Of a stretch of DNA of 64,000 nucleotides, positions 8,835-16,623 are shown in pieces. The stretch is from positions 1-64,000 of the forward strand of contig JAEXSP010000030.1 of the NCBI GenBank assembly GCA_023453795.1, in the 5' to 3' direction. Each line of letters starts with the position of its first letter. Position 1 is the first letter of the stretch. The notes under the pieces were generated by a model, which did no database searches, had not been told where the DNA came from, and worked only from the letters and a program-made list of their open reading frames with translations. The position numbers and the translations under genes are program-made. The DNA is from Bacillota bacterium (GTDB taxonomy: Bacteria > Bacillota > Clostridia > Acetivibrionales > JAEXSP01).

Positions 8835-9740
8835 ATGCCCAGAACAGCTAGAAGAAAGGACCCGACCGCAATATATCATATTATGGCACACAGTATAAGC
8901 GAATTTAACCTGTACCCTGATAATTTAGACAAGGAGTATTTCCTGGATGTTCTAAAAAAATATAAAGAGAAGTATGATTGCAGGATATATGCCTATTGCC
9001 TTATGTCAAATCACTACCACATATTAATCGATACCAACGGCTATGACATATCGAATTTCATGAAAAGCTTGAATCAGGCGTATGTAAGATACATCAACAG
9101 AAAGTATAGCCGTAAAGGGCATCTTCTGACTGAACGGTTTAACAGTAAGATAATAGAATCAGATGAATACCTTTTGGCGGTTTCGGCTTATATCCACTCA
9201 AACCCAAAAGACCTCCCGGAGTACAACGGAAGAGAATTCAGCTATCCATACTCTTCCATGTGTTATTACCTTGGGAAGACAAAAGACAGTCGCCACATTG
9301 TTGATACAGACTTCATACTGGGCTGCATTAATGAAAGCGGCAAAGATAAGGCAATCAAGGCATATGAAGCTATGGTGATAGAGAGAAAAGAAGCTGGAAT
9401 AAACAAAAAACTGAAGGAATATCTGGATGAATTCAAAGCAGAGCAATATGAATACAAGTCATACAGAGAAGTAATCATGAGGGATATGAATCCAGAAAAG
9501 TTAATAAGAAAGATAGCTGAGAAGCTTAAAATCGATGATATAGGAACCCTATCACATAGATGGAAACGTAAGAGTATGAGATTCAGAAGCTTAACAGCAT
9601 ACATGTTGAATAACTACTGCGGTCTTGGAATTAACGAAATAGCAAAGAGGTTCAAAAACATATCGGCATCCTGCTGCTTCAATCTGTGTAACAGGGGCTA
9701 TGACATCTGTAGTACGGACAAATCTTTTATGGCTTTATAG
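8835..9740 (+). CDS. REP-associated tyrosine transposase (Y1/IS200-like)
   Basis: A 301-residue protein with the N-terminal Y1 transposase fold (HUH endonuclease). The metal-binding HUH motif is HYH in CLMSNHYHILIDT near residue 60, and a tyrosine lies in the AYIHSNP segment near residue 120. The block RKGHLLTERFNSKIIESDEY is typical of the RAYT group. A C-terminal region (about 215-290) has a helix-turn-helix (GLGINEIAKRFKNISASCC) resembling DnaA-like DNA-binding tails found in some RAYT proteins. The ATG at 8835 follows AAAGGAGG by eight bases. These enzymes nick single-stranded DNA at REP-like hairpins. The gene appears intact and could act on the deleted copy. Confidence 0.9.
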   Translation: MPRTARRKDPTAIYHIMAHSISEFNLYPDNLDKEYFLDVLKKYKEKYDCRIYAYCLMSNHYHILIDTNGYDISNFMKSLNQAYVRYINRKYSRKGHLLTERFNSKIIESDEYLLAVSAYIHSNPKDLPEYNGREFSYPYSSMCYYLGKTKDSRHIVDTDFILGCINESGKDKAIKAYEAMVIERKEAGINKKLKEYLDEFKAEQYEYKSYREVIMRDMNPEKLIRKIAEKLKIDDIGTLSHRWKRKSMRFRSLTAYMLNNYCGLGINEIAKRFKNISASCCFNLCNRGYDICSTDKSFMAL

Positions 9741-10607
9741 AATTTTTAATTTCCTGAATTTAACAGGAGGACAATTAAACTTTTGTTTAAATAAATGATA
9801 GAAATGACTCAGATTGTTGAATCCACAGTATGCACATATTTCCAAAATATCTTCTGTGGTTTGAGTTAATAGATAAACAGCATATTCCAGTCGTTTGTTA
9901 TTAATGTATTGTGTTGGTGTTACAGATAAAGTATCCTTGAAAACCCGGCACAAATGATTTTTAGAACAAGCTGATAATTCAAGCATTTTAGGAAACCCAA
10001 TTTGAAGATTTTCAATTCTTTGCATTTCAATTAACATACGGTCAAACCATTGTGGGATCTTGTTATTTTTTTGTTCAAAATCGTGATAATTAAAAAAGTA
10101 GTCGGCAAATATGCTTACTAAAAAACACTTTGCATGAAAGGTAGTGTGCTTGGCAGGTGATGTTTGCATAAGAGTACCAATATGTTTGAACTCAGAAGAA
10201 ATGAGTTCAAGTGTAGCGCCATCCGTATGGATACATTCCGGAAACTCCGTTTCTAAAAGCCTTTGCATTTTTTCGGTATTTTCCAGAAAGCTCTTAATAC
10301 TTTGAAAAATCAGATTGCTAAAGCCAACATTCAAAATGCGAAAGTCTTCTGAATGGTAAAAATCATAGGAGTGGGCATCTTGCGGGCGGATAAATACTAA
10401 ATCACCCTTTGTAAGAGTTTGGACGGTATTATTTACCATATGTAAAGCAGTTCCGTCTGTAACAATAAAAAATTCATAGAAATTATGGGTATGTAATGGA
10501 GCAGTTTCTTTCAAGCTGGAATTACGATAAAGTAACCCTGTTTCTTTTTCCAGAAAAGTATGCTCAATTCCATAAACCGGTATCCTCATATACTTTTTCA
10601 TCCTCAA
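9735..10607 (-). CDS. AraC-family transcriptional regulator
   Basis: A 290-residue AraC-type protein. The N-terminal cupin region includes LHTHNFYEFFIVTDGTALHM and GDLVFIRPQDAHSYDF. The C-terminal DNA-binding domain (about 190-287) contains ICAYCGFNNLSHFYHLFKQKF followed by CPPVKFR. The last codons and the stop codon are formed by the right end of the adjacent RAYT element, which overlaps the gene by about 16 bases, so the natural C-terminus may have been altered slightly. The start is uncertain: a TTG at 10607 or an ATG two codons later; a GAGG lies between. It is divergent from deoC and the likely regulator of it. Confidence 0.85.
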   Translation of the reverse strand: MRMKKYMRIPVYGIEHTFLEKETGLLYRNSSLKETAPLHTHNFYEFFIVTDGTALHMVNNTVQTLTKGDLVFIRPQDAHSYDFYHSEDFRILNVGFSNLIFQSIKSFLENTEKMQRLLETEFPECIHTDGATLELISSEFKHIGTLMQTSPAKHTTFHAKCFLVSIFADYFFNYHDFEQKNNKIPQWFDRMLIEMQRIENLQIGFPKMLELSACSKNHLCRVFKDTLSVTPTQYINNKRLEYAVYLLTQTTEDILEICAYCGFNNLSHFYHLFKQKFNCPPVKFRKLKIL

Positions 10608-10749
10608 AACAATTTATAATGATAATATCAATATACTACAAAAAATAGGTGAATACAAACAAGATTAATGAGAAACGCAGTGATATAGTATAAATATAAG
10701 GTAGCTACCGTTAAAAAACTGGAAACAACAAAAAGTGGAGGTAATAATA

Positions 10750-11454
10750 ATGAAGCCAACTAAGAGAGCTAATGAAATGACACAGAAAGAGTTAGCTAGG
10801 TATATAGATTATTCTGTATTAAAACCTGAATTTACAGAACAAGAAATTATTGAGTTAACTAAAGACGGCGTAAAATTAGGATGTGCGACTATCTGTATCA
10901 ATCCTGGATATATTGAACTCTGTGAACCTCATGTAAAAGGGAGTGATACCATGCTTTGTCCAGTATGTGATTTCCCATTCGGCACAAGTTCTACAGAATC
11001 CAAAATTAAGCAAATTGAGATTGTTGCAAAATATGATACAGTTAAAGAAGTAGATATTGTTTCAAACATTGGCTGGGCACGGGCAGGAATGTATGGAAAG
11101 ATTACAGAGGAATTAAAGGCTTGTGTTAATGTGGCACATAAGTATGGCAGAGAGATCAAAGTTATTATTGAGACAGATGCATTGAATAAAGAACAGATAA
11201 GAGCATTGTGCCAATGCTGTATGGAAGCAGGAGCAGATTATGTAAAAACAAGCACAGGATTTCTAACAGGGTTCGAACCGAAGGGTGCAGCTCCTGAAAT
11301 TATTAAAATGATGATGGAAGAAGTAGGAGATACATGCAAGGTAAAAGGTAGTGGATGCATCCGGACGAGGGAACACTTTTTGCAATTAATTGATATGGGG
11401 ATAGATAGAATGGGGGTTGGATACAAATCGGTGCATGCTGTTCTAGGAATTTAA
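10750..11454 (+). CDS. deoC: Deoxyribose-phosphate aldolase (DeoC family)
   Basis: A TIM-barrel class I aldolase of 234 residues. DeoC catalyses reversible cleavage of 2-deoxyribose 5-phosphate to glyceraldehyde 3-phosphate and acetaldehyde in nucleoside catabolism. Visible family features are CATICINPGYIELC, EVDIVSNIGWARAG, KVIIETDAL, the segment DYVKTSTGF carrying the Schiff-base lysine, and VKGSGCIRT with the second active-site lysine. The C-terminal part (MGIDRMGVGYKSVHAVLGI) differs from the usual GTSSG phosphate loop, so a related aldolase activity is possible. ATG at 10750 is chosen over an upstream in-frame GTG at 10735 because GGAGG (10737-10741) overlaps that GTG and is spaced correctly for the ATG. 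An AraC regulator is divergent. Confidence 0.85.
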   Translation: MKPTKRANEMTQKELARYIDYSVLKPEFTEQEIIELTKDGVKLGCATICINPGYIELCEPHVKGSDTMLCPVCDFPFGTSSTESKIKQIEIVAKYDTVKEVDIVSNIGWARAGMYGKITEELKACVNVAHKYGREIKVIIETDALNKEQIRALCQCCMEAGADYVKTSTGFLTGFEPKGAAPEIIKMMMEEVGDTCKVKGSGCIRTREHFLQLIDMGIDRMGVGYKSVHAVLGI

Positions 11455-11473
11455 AAAGACATAAAAAACGAGC

Positions 11474-11511
11474 AAAAAAAGATGCCAACCGGAAACGTTC
11501 CAGTTGGCATC
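11474..11511 (-). terminator. Terminator of the small secreted-protein gene
   Basis: GATGCCAAC (11481-11489) pairs perfectly with GTTGGCATC (11503-11511). Read on minus it is followed by TTTTTTT. It sits 10 bases past the minus-strand stop and also separates it from convergent deoC. Confidence 0.85.
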
Positions 11512-11521
11512 TTGATTATAT

Positions 11522-12022
11522 TTAATAATCAACTCTGCTCGTTATGTACGCACTCATGTGCCAGACATCCCCGGTGGAATAGAACTTGAAATAATTGCCT
11601 ACAGCCTGGTCCAGACCGTAGAGCTTACCCGTTACCCCTGAAGCGACAAGCGCCCCGTTCTTTTTTATATCGAATATACCTTCAATAGTGTCACTGCTAC
11701 AGTTCGCTATGGACACAAGCTGGAATTCATATGAGATGTTGGCTGCTGCCGTAGGGTCATAGACGGTAAGCCTGGCGTTATAAAAGCCATACCTGGTGTT
11801 GTCCTGCCAGCTTATAACGCATTTCCCTTTTACGCTGTCATACCAGGTTCCGGTCAAACCGTCTTTAACATAAAGAGGCTTTTCTGAAACTACATTGTGT
11901 ACATTGGTCACAGGTATGGGAAGAATTGAAGCCGACGACACGCTTGAAGCAGAACTAACAACACTGATGACTGAAACCAGAAGGGTTAAGGTCAGAATAA
12001 CTGCTATTCTCTTCATTTTCAT
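11522..12022 (-). CDS. Small secreted protein of unknown function
   Basis: A 166-residue protein with a clear signal peptide (MKMKRIAVILTLTLLVSVIS, cut probably near SSA or SSAS around residues 25-31). The mature part is short, rich in aromatic and beta-favouring residues, and begins with GLTGTWYDSVKGKCVISW. This suggests a small beta-barrel or beta-sandwich. No catalytic motif, dockerin, cell-wall anchor or repeat is visible. It stands alone between a terminator and a divergent gene. I do not recognise the family. Confidence 0.75.
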   Translation of the reverse strand: MKMKRIAVILTLTLLVSVISVVSSASSVSSASILPIPVTNVHNVVSEKPLYVKDGLTGTWYDSVKGKCVISWQDNTRYGFYNARLTVYDPTAAANISYEFQLVSIANCSSDTIEGIFDIKKNGALVASGVTGKLYGLDQAVGNYFKFYSTGDVWHMSAYITSRVDY

Positions 12023-12111
12023 AAAAAATAACCTCCTTTACAAAATATGGACAAATACATAATATCATATTTCCTGACAAAAATAAACTGTCCCGATTCA
12101 CACTTACCCAA

Positions 12112-12141
12112 TTAACCAGCCTTACAAAAATGTGGTATAAT
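12112..12141 (+). promoter_or_regulatory. Candidate promoter for the stalk-propeller gene
   Basis: TTAACC (12112-12117) and a perfect TATAAT (12136-12141) are separated by 18 bases. The box lies about 60 bases upstream of the ATG at 12203. Confidence 0.55.
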
Positions 12142-12202
12142 TGCATAAGACTACAGAGATATGTTGACTAAATGAAAAATTATAGGGGAGTGTTTCGGTC
12201 AT

Positions 12203-13684
12203 ATGAAAAAACGGTACAGCAATAAATACCTGGTGTTATTTTTAGTATTTGTATTTGTTTTGCAAATATCTCAAGCAAGTGTAATTGGTTATTCTTCTTT
12301 TAGTGATGAAACGAAGTCCAGACTTAAGGATTCTATTGTCCTTTTTATCGGCAGTCCCAAGGCATATGTCAATAATGAGCTGAAGTGGGTAGATGATGTT
12401 AATGAAAGAATAGTTCCGATTGCACAAAAGAGCAGTATTCTGGTGCCTGCTGGTTTCATTACCAAAGCCCTTAATGCAAAATTGGTTTGGAATGCGAAAA
12501 GCAAAATTGTTTTAATAGATTATAAAGGTAATAAAATCAGTTTAAAGATAGATGACAATTATATGAATTCGCAAGGGAAAAAAGTAAAGCTGAATTCTCC
12601 TGCAAAAATAATAAACGCAATTCCGTATGTTCCCTTGCGTGATCTGGCAGAAACAATCGGAAAAAATTTCTTCCGGGACAGTAAGGGCTTAATAGTGGTA
12701 AGTGAGAAAACGAATCTATTTGATTCAAACAAAGACAAAGATTTTATAGACACTCTTATAAAAGATTTTAAATCATACAGGGGCAACAGTGTCGGAAATT
12801 TAAGCAATCGTCCCTCTATATGGGTTGTAGAGCAAGATGGATGGTTGTACTATTCAAACTGGAATTATAAAGATATCGGCAAGCTATCGAAGATGAAAGC
12901 TGATGGAACCCAGGCAGCTGTGTTGGCTAACGATGAAGTTGCCTACTTGAATATAATGGGTGATTGGATTTATTACATAAACTTGGATAATGACGGTATT
13001 TATAGGATAAAGACCGATGGTACTGAAAGAACCAGGTTATGTGAAGAAAAAGCAATCAACATAACAGTTTTGGGTGATAAAATATTTTTCAGCGTTAACG
13101 GCGGCATTTATAAAATGGATTTGGATGGGAGCGGCAAAAAGAAGGTTGCGGCTGATAATATTGCCAACTTTAACTACATGAATGTGGTTGGGAGCTGGGT
13201 GTATTATGTTGACAGTAAACACGGATATATTACAAAGGTCAAGACGGATGGGACACAGAAAACGGTTATAAGGAAAAAGTACTCCAGAGAGTTGAATGTT
13301 GTTGGAGGTAATATTTATTTTACCGACTATTCTTCAATGAATACTCAGTGGAAGATTTACAGAATGGATACGAATGGACGTAATGAGGTCAAACTAATTG
13401 ATAAAGTTACATCACATATAAACGTAGCAGGCAATAGCATTTTTTATAAATACTCCGTAAAAAACCCGAATGGTCAAATTTACAAAATGGACTTAAGTGG
13501 AAAAAATCAAAAGATGATCAGCAAGGATTTAATTGATAATGATTTTAGTGTTGCAGGAAATTGGGCTTACTATAAGGAACGTCTGATAGTAAACGGTTAT
13601 GTTGATTATAAAATGTGCAGGACAAAAATTGATGGCTCGAAAAAAGAGGATTTGGAACATATTATTCCTCTACCACTTAAATAA
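12203..13684 (+). CDS. Secreted stalk-domain protein with DUF5050-like propeller
   Basis: A 493-residue exported protein. A signal peptide spans about residues 1-29. Residues about 50-170 form the 'copper amine oxidase N-terminal' (stalk) domain, with the characteristic SSILVPAGFITKALNAKLVW and IPYVPLRDLAETIGK. Residues about 200-490 are a string of propeller blades built on GDWIYYINLDNDGIYRIKTDG-like units, as in DUF5050 proteins. Such proteins are usually extracytoplasmic; their ligand is unknown. No dockerin, SLH or sortase signal is visible. It has its own promoter-like TATAAT upstream. Confidence 0.82.
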   Translation: MKKRYSNKYLVLFLVFVFVLQISQASVIGYSSFSDETKSRLKDSIVLFIGSPKAYVNNELKWVDDVNERIVPIAQKSSILVPAGFITKALNAKLVWNAKSKIVLIDYKGNKISLKIDDNYMNSQGKKVKLNSPAKIINAIPYVPLRDLAETIGKNFFRDSKGLIVVSEKTNLFDSNKDKDFIDTLIKDFKSYRGNSVGNLSNRPSIWVVEQDGWLYYSNWNYKDIGKLSKMKADGTQAAVLANDEVAYLNIMGDWIYYINLDNDGIYRIKTDGTERTRLCEEKAINITVLGDKIFFSVNGGIYKMDLDGSGKKKVAADNIANFNYMNVVGSWVYYVDSKHGYITKVKTDGTQKTVIRKKYSRELNVVGGNIYFTDYSSMNTQWKIYRMDTNGRNEVKLIDKVTSHINVAGNSIFYKYSVKNPNGQIYKMDLSGKNQKMISKDLIDNDFSVAGNWAYYKERLIVNGYVDYKMCRTKIDGSKKEDLEHIIPLPLK

Positions 13685-13762
13685 GTTTTATTATTGTGCT
13701 TGGAAGAATTGGCAGAACAAAATTGATTAGCTGTAACAAAACATAATATAGGGGGATAAAGG

Positions 13763-15046
13763 ATGCAGATTGATATTTTGGAGAATGGCTATAGTGTAGA
13801 TGGAAAGATGTTTTCACACCCTGTAAAAATCGATGATTTAAAACAGCATTTGGGAAGCGGACGTTTTTTTGAAGAGGAAAGAAAGGATGGCAGCGATCAG
13901 TATACTTATACTGTTGTTGTATGGGATGACCTGGGACTTTATGCTACACTGAAAGCACCTGATAACTCTGCCGAAAAGAATATAGCATGGAGATTAACGG
14001 CAGCCATGAAGGAGAATGCCTCAAAAAAAGGAGATTGTCCTTATCAGGTATTCTCGGGTCATATAAAAGTGCAGGGAAGGGAACTTGGAGAAATTAAGAT
14101 TAAAAGGGATGATTGGTTTGGAGAGTATGTTTTGGGTGAAAACCGGATTGATATTAACTTTGATGAAGAGGAAATAAAGAAAGTAAGTATTTGCTCTCAA
14201 AGAAGGCAGGCAGAGGGTAAGCATGGAATGAACGTAGATATTCAGGATTCTGGAATAGGCATAAATGGTGAACTGTTCGGTTACCCTTTGGACTTAATGG
14301 GAATCAGAAAATGTGTTGCGGTAAATCCGGAAGAAATATGTGAAGAGGATAAGGATTTTGACAACGGATTTACTATAGGGCTTGATTATAAAGGGAAAAA
14401 ACGGGTAGGCATTGATTTCTTTTATTTTGACGGTAAGCTTACTATTAACGGTAAAGATTATCTCAAAGCCAAAAAGAAAAAGGACAGGTACGGCTTTTCA
14501 GCAGAAGGAATTTATGGAGACAGCAAGGTGTATTATTCTTTAAAAAATAGTGATGGAAGCATCAAATATCTTGCTATTACCCAGTTCAATTCCGGGCTGA
14601 TAGAAAAGTATAAAATGAAGCAAACAGATGAAGAAGTCCTGACCTTCAAAGATATTAATTTTAAGCTTTTGGTAATTGATGAATTAATGTATGAAAAAGA
14701 GCTGCTGCAGCCTAAATTTGACATTTATGAATTTGCGGAACAATACCAGAAAAAAGATATTGATACAGGCTCTGAGGAACCAATAAAGGAGGCTCTTGAT
14801 TATTTCAGGAGTTATCCGGTAGAAAAGCGCTTTGCGGGAGAAATTACGGAACTGACCCAGGATGGAAATGAAATCTATATGAATATCGCCCCGCAATGGG
14901 ATGGCGAAGATTCGGCATTTGACATAAAATCTGCGCAGGATGCACAGCAGTTTCCGAATCTGAAGAAGGTTACTCTGGCTTCAGATAACTTCAGCAAATT
15001 GTCAAAACAGTTTGAGAAGCTGGGGATAAAAGCCGAACAGCTTTAA
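13763..15046 (+). CDS. Cytoplasmic protein of unknown function (possible DUF6892-type C-terminus)
   Basis: A 427-residue soluble protein without signal peptide or membrane segment. Two similar N-terminal modules are visible: residues about 1-150 begin MQIDILENGYSVDGKMFSHPV and residues about 155-260 begin MNVDIQDSGIGINGELFGYPL, so this part looks like an internal duplication. The C-terminal third (FKLLVIDELMYEKELLQPKF onward) is alpha/beta and recalls the DUF6892 family, with low certainty. Start ATG follows a GGGGGATAAAGG ribosome site. It lies 78 bases after the propeller gene on the same strand, without a terminator between, so they may be co-transcribed. Function not known. Confidence 0.7.
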   Translation: MQIDILENGYSVDGKMFSHPVKIDDLKQHLGSGRFFEEERKDGSDQYTYTVVVWDDLGLYATLKAPDNSAEKNIAWRLTAAMKENASKKGDCPYQVFSGHIKVQGRELGEIKIKRDDWFGEYVLGENRIDINFDEEEIKKVSICSQRRQAEGKHGMNVDIQDSGIGINGELFGYPLDLMGIRKCVAVNPEEICEEDKDFDNGFTIGLDYKGKKRVGIDFFYFDGKLTINGKDYLKAKKKKDRYGFSAEGIYGDSKVYYSLKNSDGSIKYLAITQFNSGLIEKYKMKQTDEEVLTFKDINFKLLVIDELMYEKELLQPKFDIYEFAEQYQKKDIDTGSEEPIKEALDYFRSYPVEKRFAGEITELTQDGNEIYMNIAPQWDGEDSAFDIKSAQDAQQFPNLKKVTLASDNFSKLSKQFEKLGIKAEQL

Positions 15047-15061
15047 GAACGGGTGAAATGT

Positions 15062-15096
15062 AAAACGGCCGGATATCCATCTAATATCCCGGCCGT
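15062..15096 (-). terminator. Terminator of the small RNA
   Basis: On minus, AACGGCCGGGATAT pairs with ATATCCGGCCGTT (the GG/CC offset leaves one bulge) and is followed by TTTTAC. On plus the hairpin is followed by TAGCC, so the minus orientation fits better. It may also stop transcripts from the upstream plus-strand gene. Confidence 0.7.
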
Positions 15097-15140
15097 TAGC
15101 CTGCTCGTGCGGAGCAGTTTTGAGAGTTAAAAACTTTCAA
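15096..15140 (-). CDS. Possible 14-residue peptide inside the small RNA
   Basis: AAGGAG (15154-15149) is followed eight bases later by TTG (15140-15138), giving MKVFNSQNCSARAG and a TAA that abuts the terminator stem. Spacing is ideal, but the frame is short and overlaps the CTGCTC/GAGCAG hairpin, so chance is possible. Confidence 0.2.
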   Translation of the reverse strand: MKVFNSQNCSARAG

Positions 15141-15249
15141 CTTTCTTTCTCCTTACTACTATTACCTTGGTCTAGCCCTAAAATTAATATCCTTTTGGAC
15201 TCATCCCTTTCATGGTAATTTTTATCAATCACTTTGTGACTGTAATTTA

Positions 15250-15258
15250 ATTATACCA
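15250..15258 (-). promoter_or_regulatory. Extended -10 promoter of the small RNA
   Basis: Minus-strand TGGTATAAT is a perfect extended -10 (TGn-TATAAT). No good -35 is present, which is acceptable for this promoter class. Predicted start is near 15243. Confidence 0.65.
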
Positions 15259-15421
15259 CTTTTTTCATGAACTAAACAGATTTTTTGAAAAATTTTTTCT
15301 TTATTAAAAGTAACTTTTTTGATTAATTATTATTAATCAGGGTAAATAATAGTCGATTTAATTTATAATAATAAAATGGAAATGAAATCTTAAGATATTA
15401 AATAACAAGGAGGAAATATTA

Positions 15422-15970
15422 ATGAAGAAATTTGTATGTTCAGTATGCGGCTATGTGCATGAAGGTAATGAGGCTCCGGATTTTTGTCCGCAATGCAAGG
15501 CACCAAAGGAAAAGTTTGTAGAAAAAAGCGATTCAGTTATGCAATGGGCTGATGAGCATAAGATAGGCGTTGCACAAGGCGTCGATAAAGAAGTTTACGA
15601 AGGTTTGAAGGCAAATTTCATGGGAGAGTGCACTGAAGTGGGCATGTACCTTGCTATGGCAAGACAGGCAGAACGTGAAGGCTATCCCGAAATCGGCGCT
15701 TTTTACAAGCTTGCTGCATGGGAAGAAGCTGAACATGCTGCAAAATTTGCAGAATTACTAGGTGAAGTAGTTCATGCTGATACAAAGAAAAATCTTCAGT
15801 TAAGATTTGAAGCAGAGCATGGCGCATGTCAGGGCAAGAAAGACCTTGCAACCAGGGCAAAACAGCTTAATTACGATGCAATCCATGACACAGTGCATGA
15901 GATGTGCAAGGACGAAGCAAGACATGGCGCAGGATTTAAGGGGTTGTTGGAGAGATACTTCGGGAAATAG
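15422..15970 (+). CDS. Reverse rubrerythrin (rubredoxin-first), peroxide reductase
   Basis: A 182-residue protein with an N-terminal rubredoxin domain (CSVCGYVHEG and CPQCKAP, four cysteines binding one iron) followed by a ferritin-like di-iron domain (about residues 50-180). Its ligands are visible in FMGECTEVGMYLAMARQAE, WEEAEHAAKF and CKDEARHGAGF. This order is the reverse of classical rubrerythrin and matches the clostridial revRbr proteins, which reduce hydrogen peroxide and oxygen with electrons from NADH via a reductase. The protein is cytosolic and protects strict anaerobes from oxygen. It is monocistronic, with AAGGAGG before the ATG and a terminator after the stop. Confidence 0.93.
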   Translation: MKKFVCSVCGYVHEGNEAPDFCPQCKAPKEKFVEKSDSVMQWADEHKIGVAQGVDKEVYEGLKANFMGECTEVGMYLAMARQAEREGYPEIGAFYKLAAWEEAEHAAKFAELLGEVVHADTKKNLQLRFEAEHGACQGKKDLATRAKQLNYDAIHDTVHEMCKDEARHGAGFKGLLERYFGK

Positions 15971-16006
15971 TTTTGACATTAGGTTAAATAAATAAGTTGA
16001 TAATTT

Positions 16007-16042
16007 TTGAGGAATGTTGTCATTGCAACATTCCTCAATTTT
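16007..16042 (+). terminator. Terminator of the reverse rubrerythrin gene
   Basis: A perfect 13-bp stem TTGAGGAATGTTG / CAACATTCCTCAA with a six-base loop, followed by TTTT. The outer 10 bases of the stem recur in the terminator at 20951. Confidence 0.9.
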
Positions 16043-16176
16043 ATGTCTGCTAAGCTGTAATCTAGCCTCGACGAATTTGCTGAATTTTCTTTTAACAGGT
16101 ATTTGTTATGCTAGAGTAACTGAAACAATAGGAACAGCATATTTTATATTAAATCATCTGCACAGGGAGCATAATT

Positions 16177-16623
16177 GTGGAGAAATTGAATCCGGATAAA
16201 TTATATGTTGAATTCAGGCCTGGAGTGACAACGACCGAGCCGACAATAGGCCGTAAGTATACATTAACACACTCAGATGTAACCGCAGACCTTTTTCTAA
16301 CCATAGGCTTGCAGTTTGCCTATGATAAGGTCACTGCCATGAGAGATGAGGTGCTTGCAGAATGGAGAACGAATAACGGATTTTCATTTCTCTATGTATA
16401 TGTTTATGTAGATGGTTTATCTGGCCCGTCAGCTTCTGCTATGCGTAATGCAATTTTCAGGCGTGAGCTGCCATTAGCTTTGGAAGCTATCAGGTATGGG
16501 GATAGTAGATTTTTTGGTGCTCATCCTGATTTAGACAATGCACCGATATGGATACATTTTTACTCAATAAACCCGAAGTATAACCGGTTTGAGAACTGGG
16601 GCACTCCTAATGATTATAAGTAA
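16177..16623 (+). CDS. Staygreen (SGR) family protein, possible Mg-dechelatase homologue
   Basis: A 148-residue protein that resembles the conserved core of the plant staygreen family: LYVEFRPGVTTTEPTIGRKY, then YTLTHSDVTADLFLTIG, a central DEVLAEW helix, and a C-terminal GAHPDLDNAPIWIHFYS segment. Plant SGR removes magnesium from chlorophyll a. Bacterial homologues are known and some have been reported to dechelate chlorophyll or related pigments, but the natural role in non-photosynthetic bacteria is unclear. The start is GTG, with GGGAG seven bases upstream. The stop TAA overlaps an ATG (TAATG) that begins a short truncated frame. No chlorophyll genes are nearby. Confidence 0.8.
   Translation: MEKLNPDKLYVEFRPGVTTTEPTIGRKYTLTHSDVTADLFLTIGLQFAYDKVTAMRDEVLAEWRTNNGFSFLYVYVYVDGLSGPSASAMRNAIFRRELPLALEAIRYGDSRFFGAHPDLDNAPIWIHFYSINPKYNRFENWGTPNDYK

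Larger units (their letters stand above)
8656..9750 (+). mobile_element. Complete RAYT (IS200-like, REP-associated) element
   Basis: Left side: an inverted repeat ACCTGTCC (8656-8663) / GGACAGGT (8682-8689), then two tandem copies of a 64-base unit. Centre: an intact tyrosine transposase gene. Right side: a segment ending GAATTTTTAAT that is shared with the deleted copy at 6241-6402. The boundaries are set by where the two copies stop matching. No target-site duplication is visible, as expected for the Y1 transposase class. Confidence 0.75.
15056..15243 (-). ncRNA. Probable structured small RNA, unidentified
   Basis: An extended -10 promoter on the minus strand leads into about 190 bases that end at a GC-rich terminator oriented on the same strand, with no gene in the track. 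Visible structure in RNA order: a 7-bp hairpin CAGTCAC-AAA-GTGATTG (15242-15226); ATTACC/GGTAAT (15219-15214 with 15166-15161) enclosing a stem AGTCCAAAA / TTTTAGGGCT; a purine-rich single strand with AAGGAG (15154-15149); a hairpin CTGCTC/GAGCAG; then the terminator. A ribosome-site-plus-TTG arrangement would allow a 14-residue peptide. It could be a known clostridial RNA class (raiA-type RNAs of about 200 nt came to mind but I could not confirm) or a new one. Confidence 0.6.

Noticed and set aside
8698..8898. 66-residue frame ahead of the transposase
   Set aside because: It only translates the duplicated left-end repeats and overlaps the true start in another frame.
11522..12022. Small secreted protein as an avidin- or lipocalin-like protein
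   Set aside because: Only the short GLTGTWY string is suggestive; the rest shows no biotin-binding pattern.
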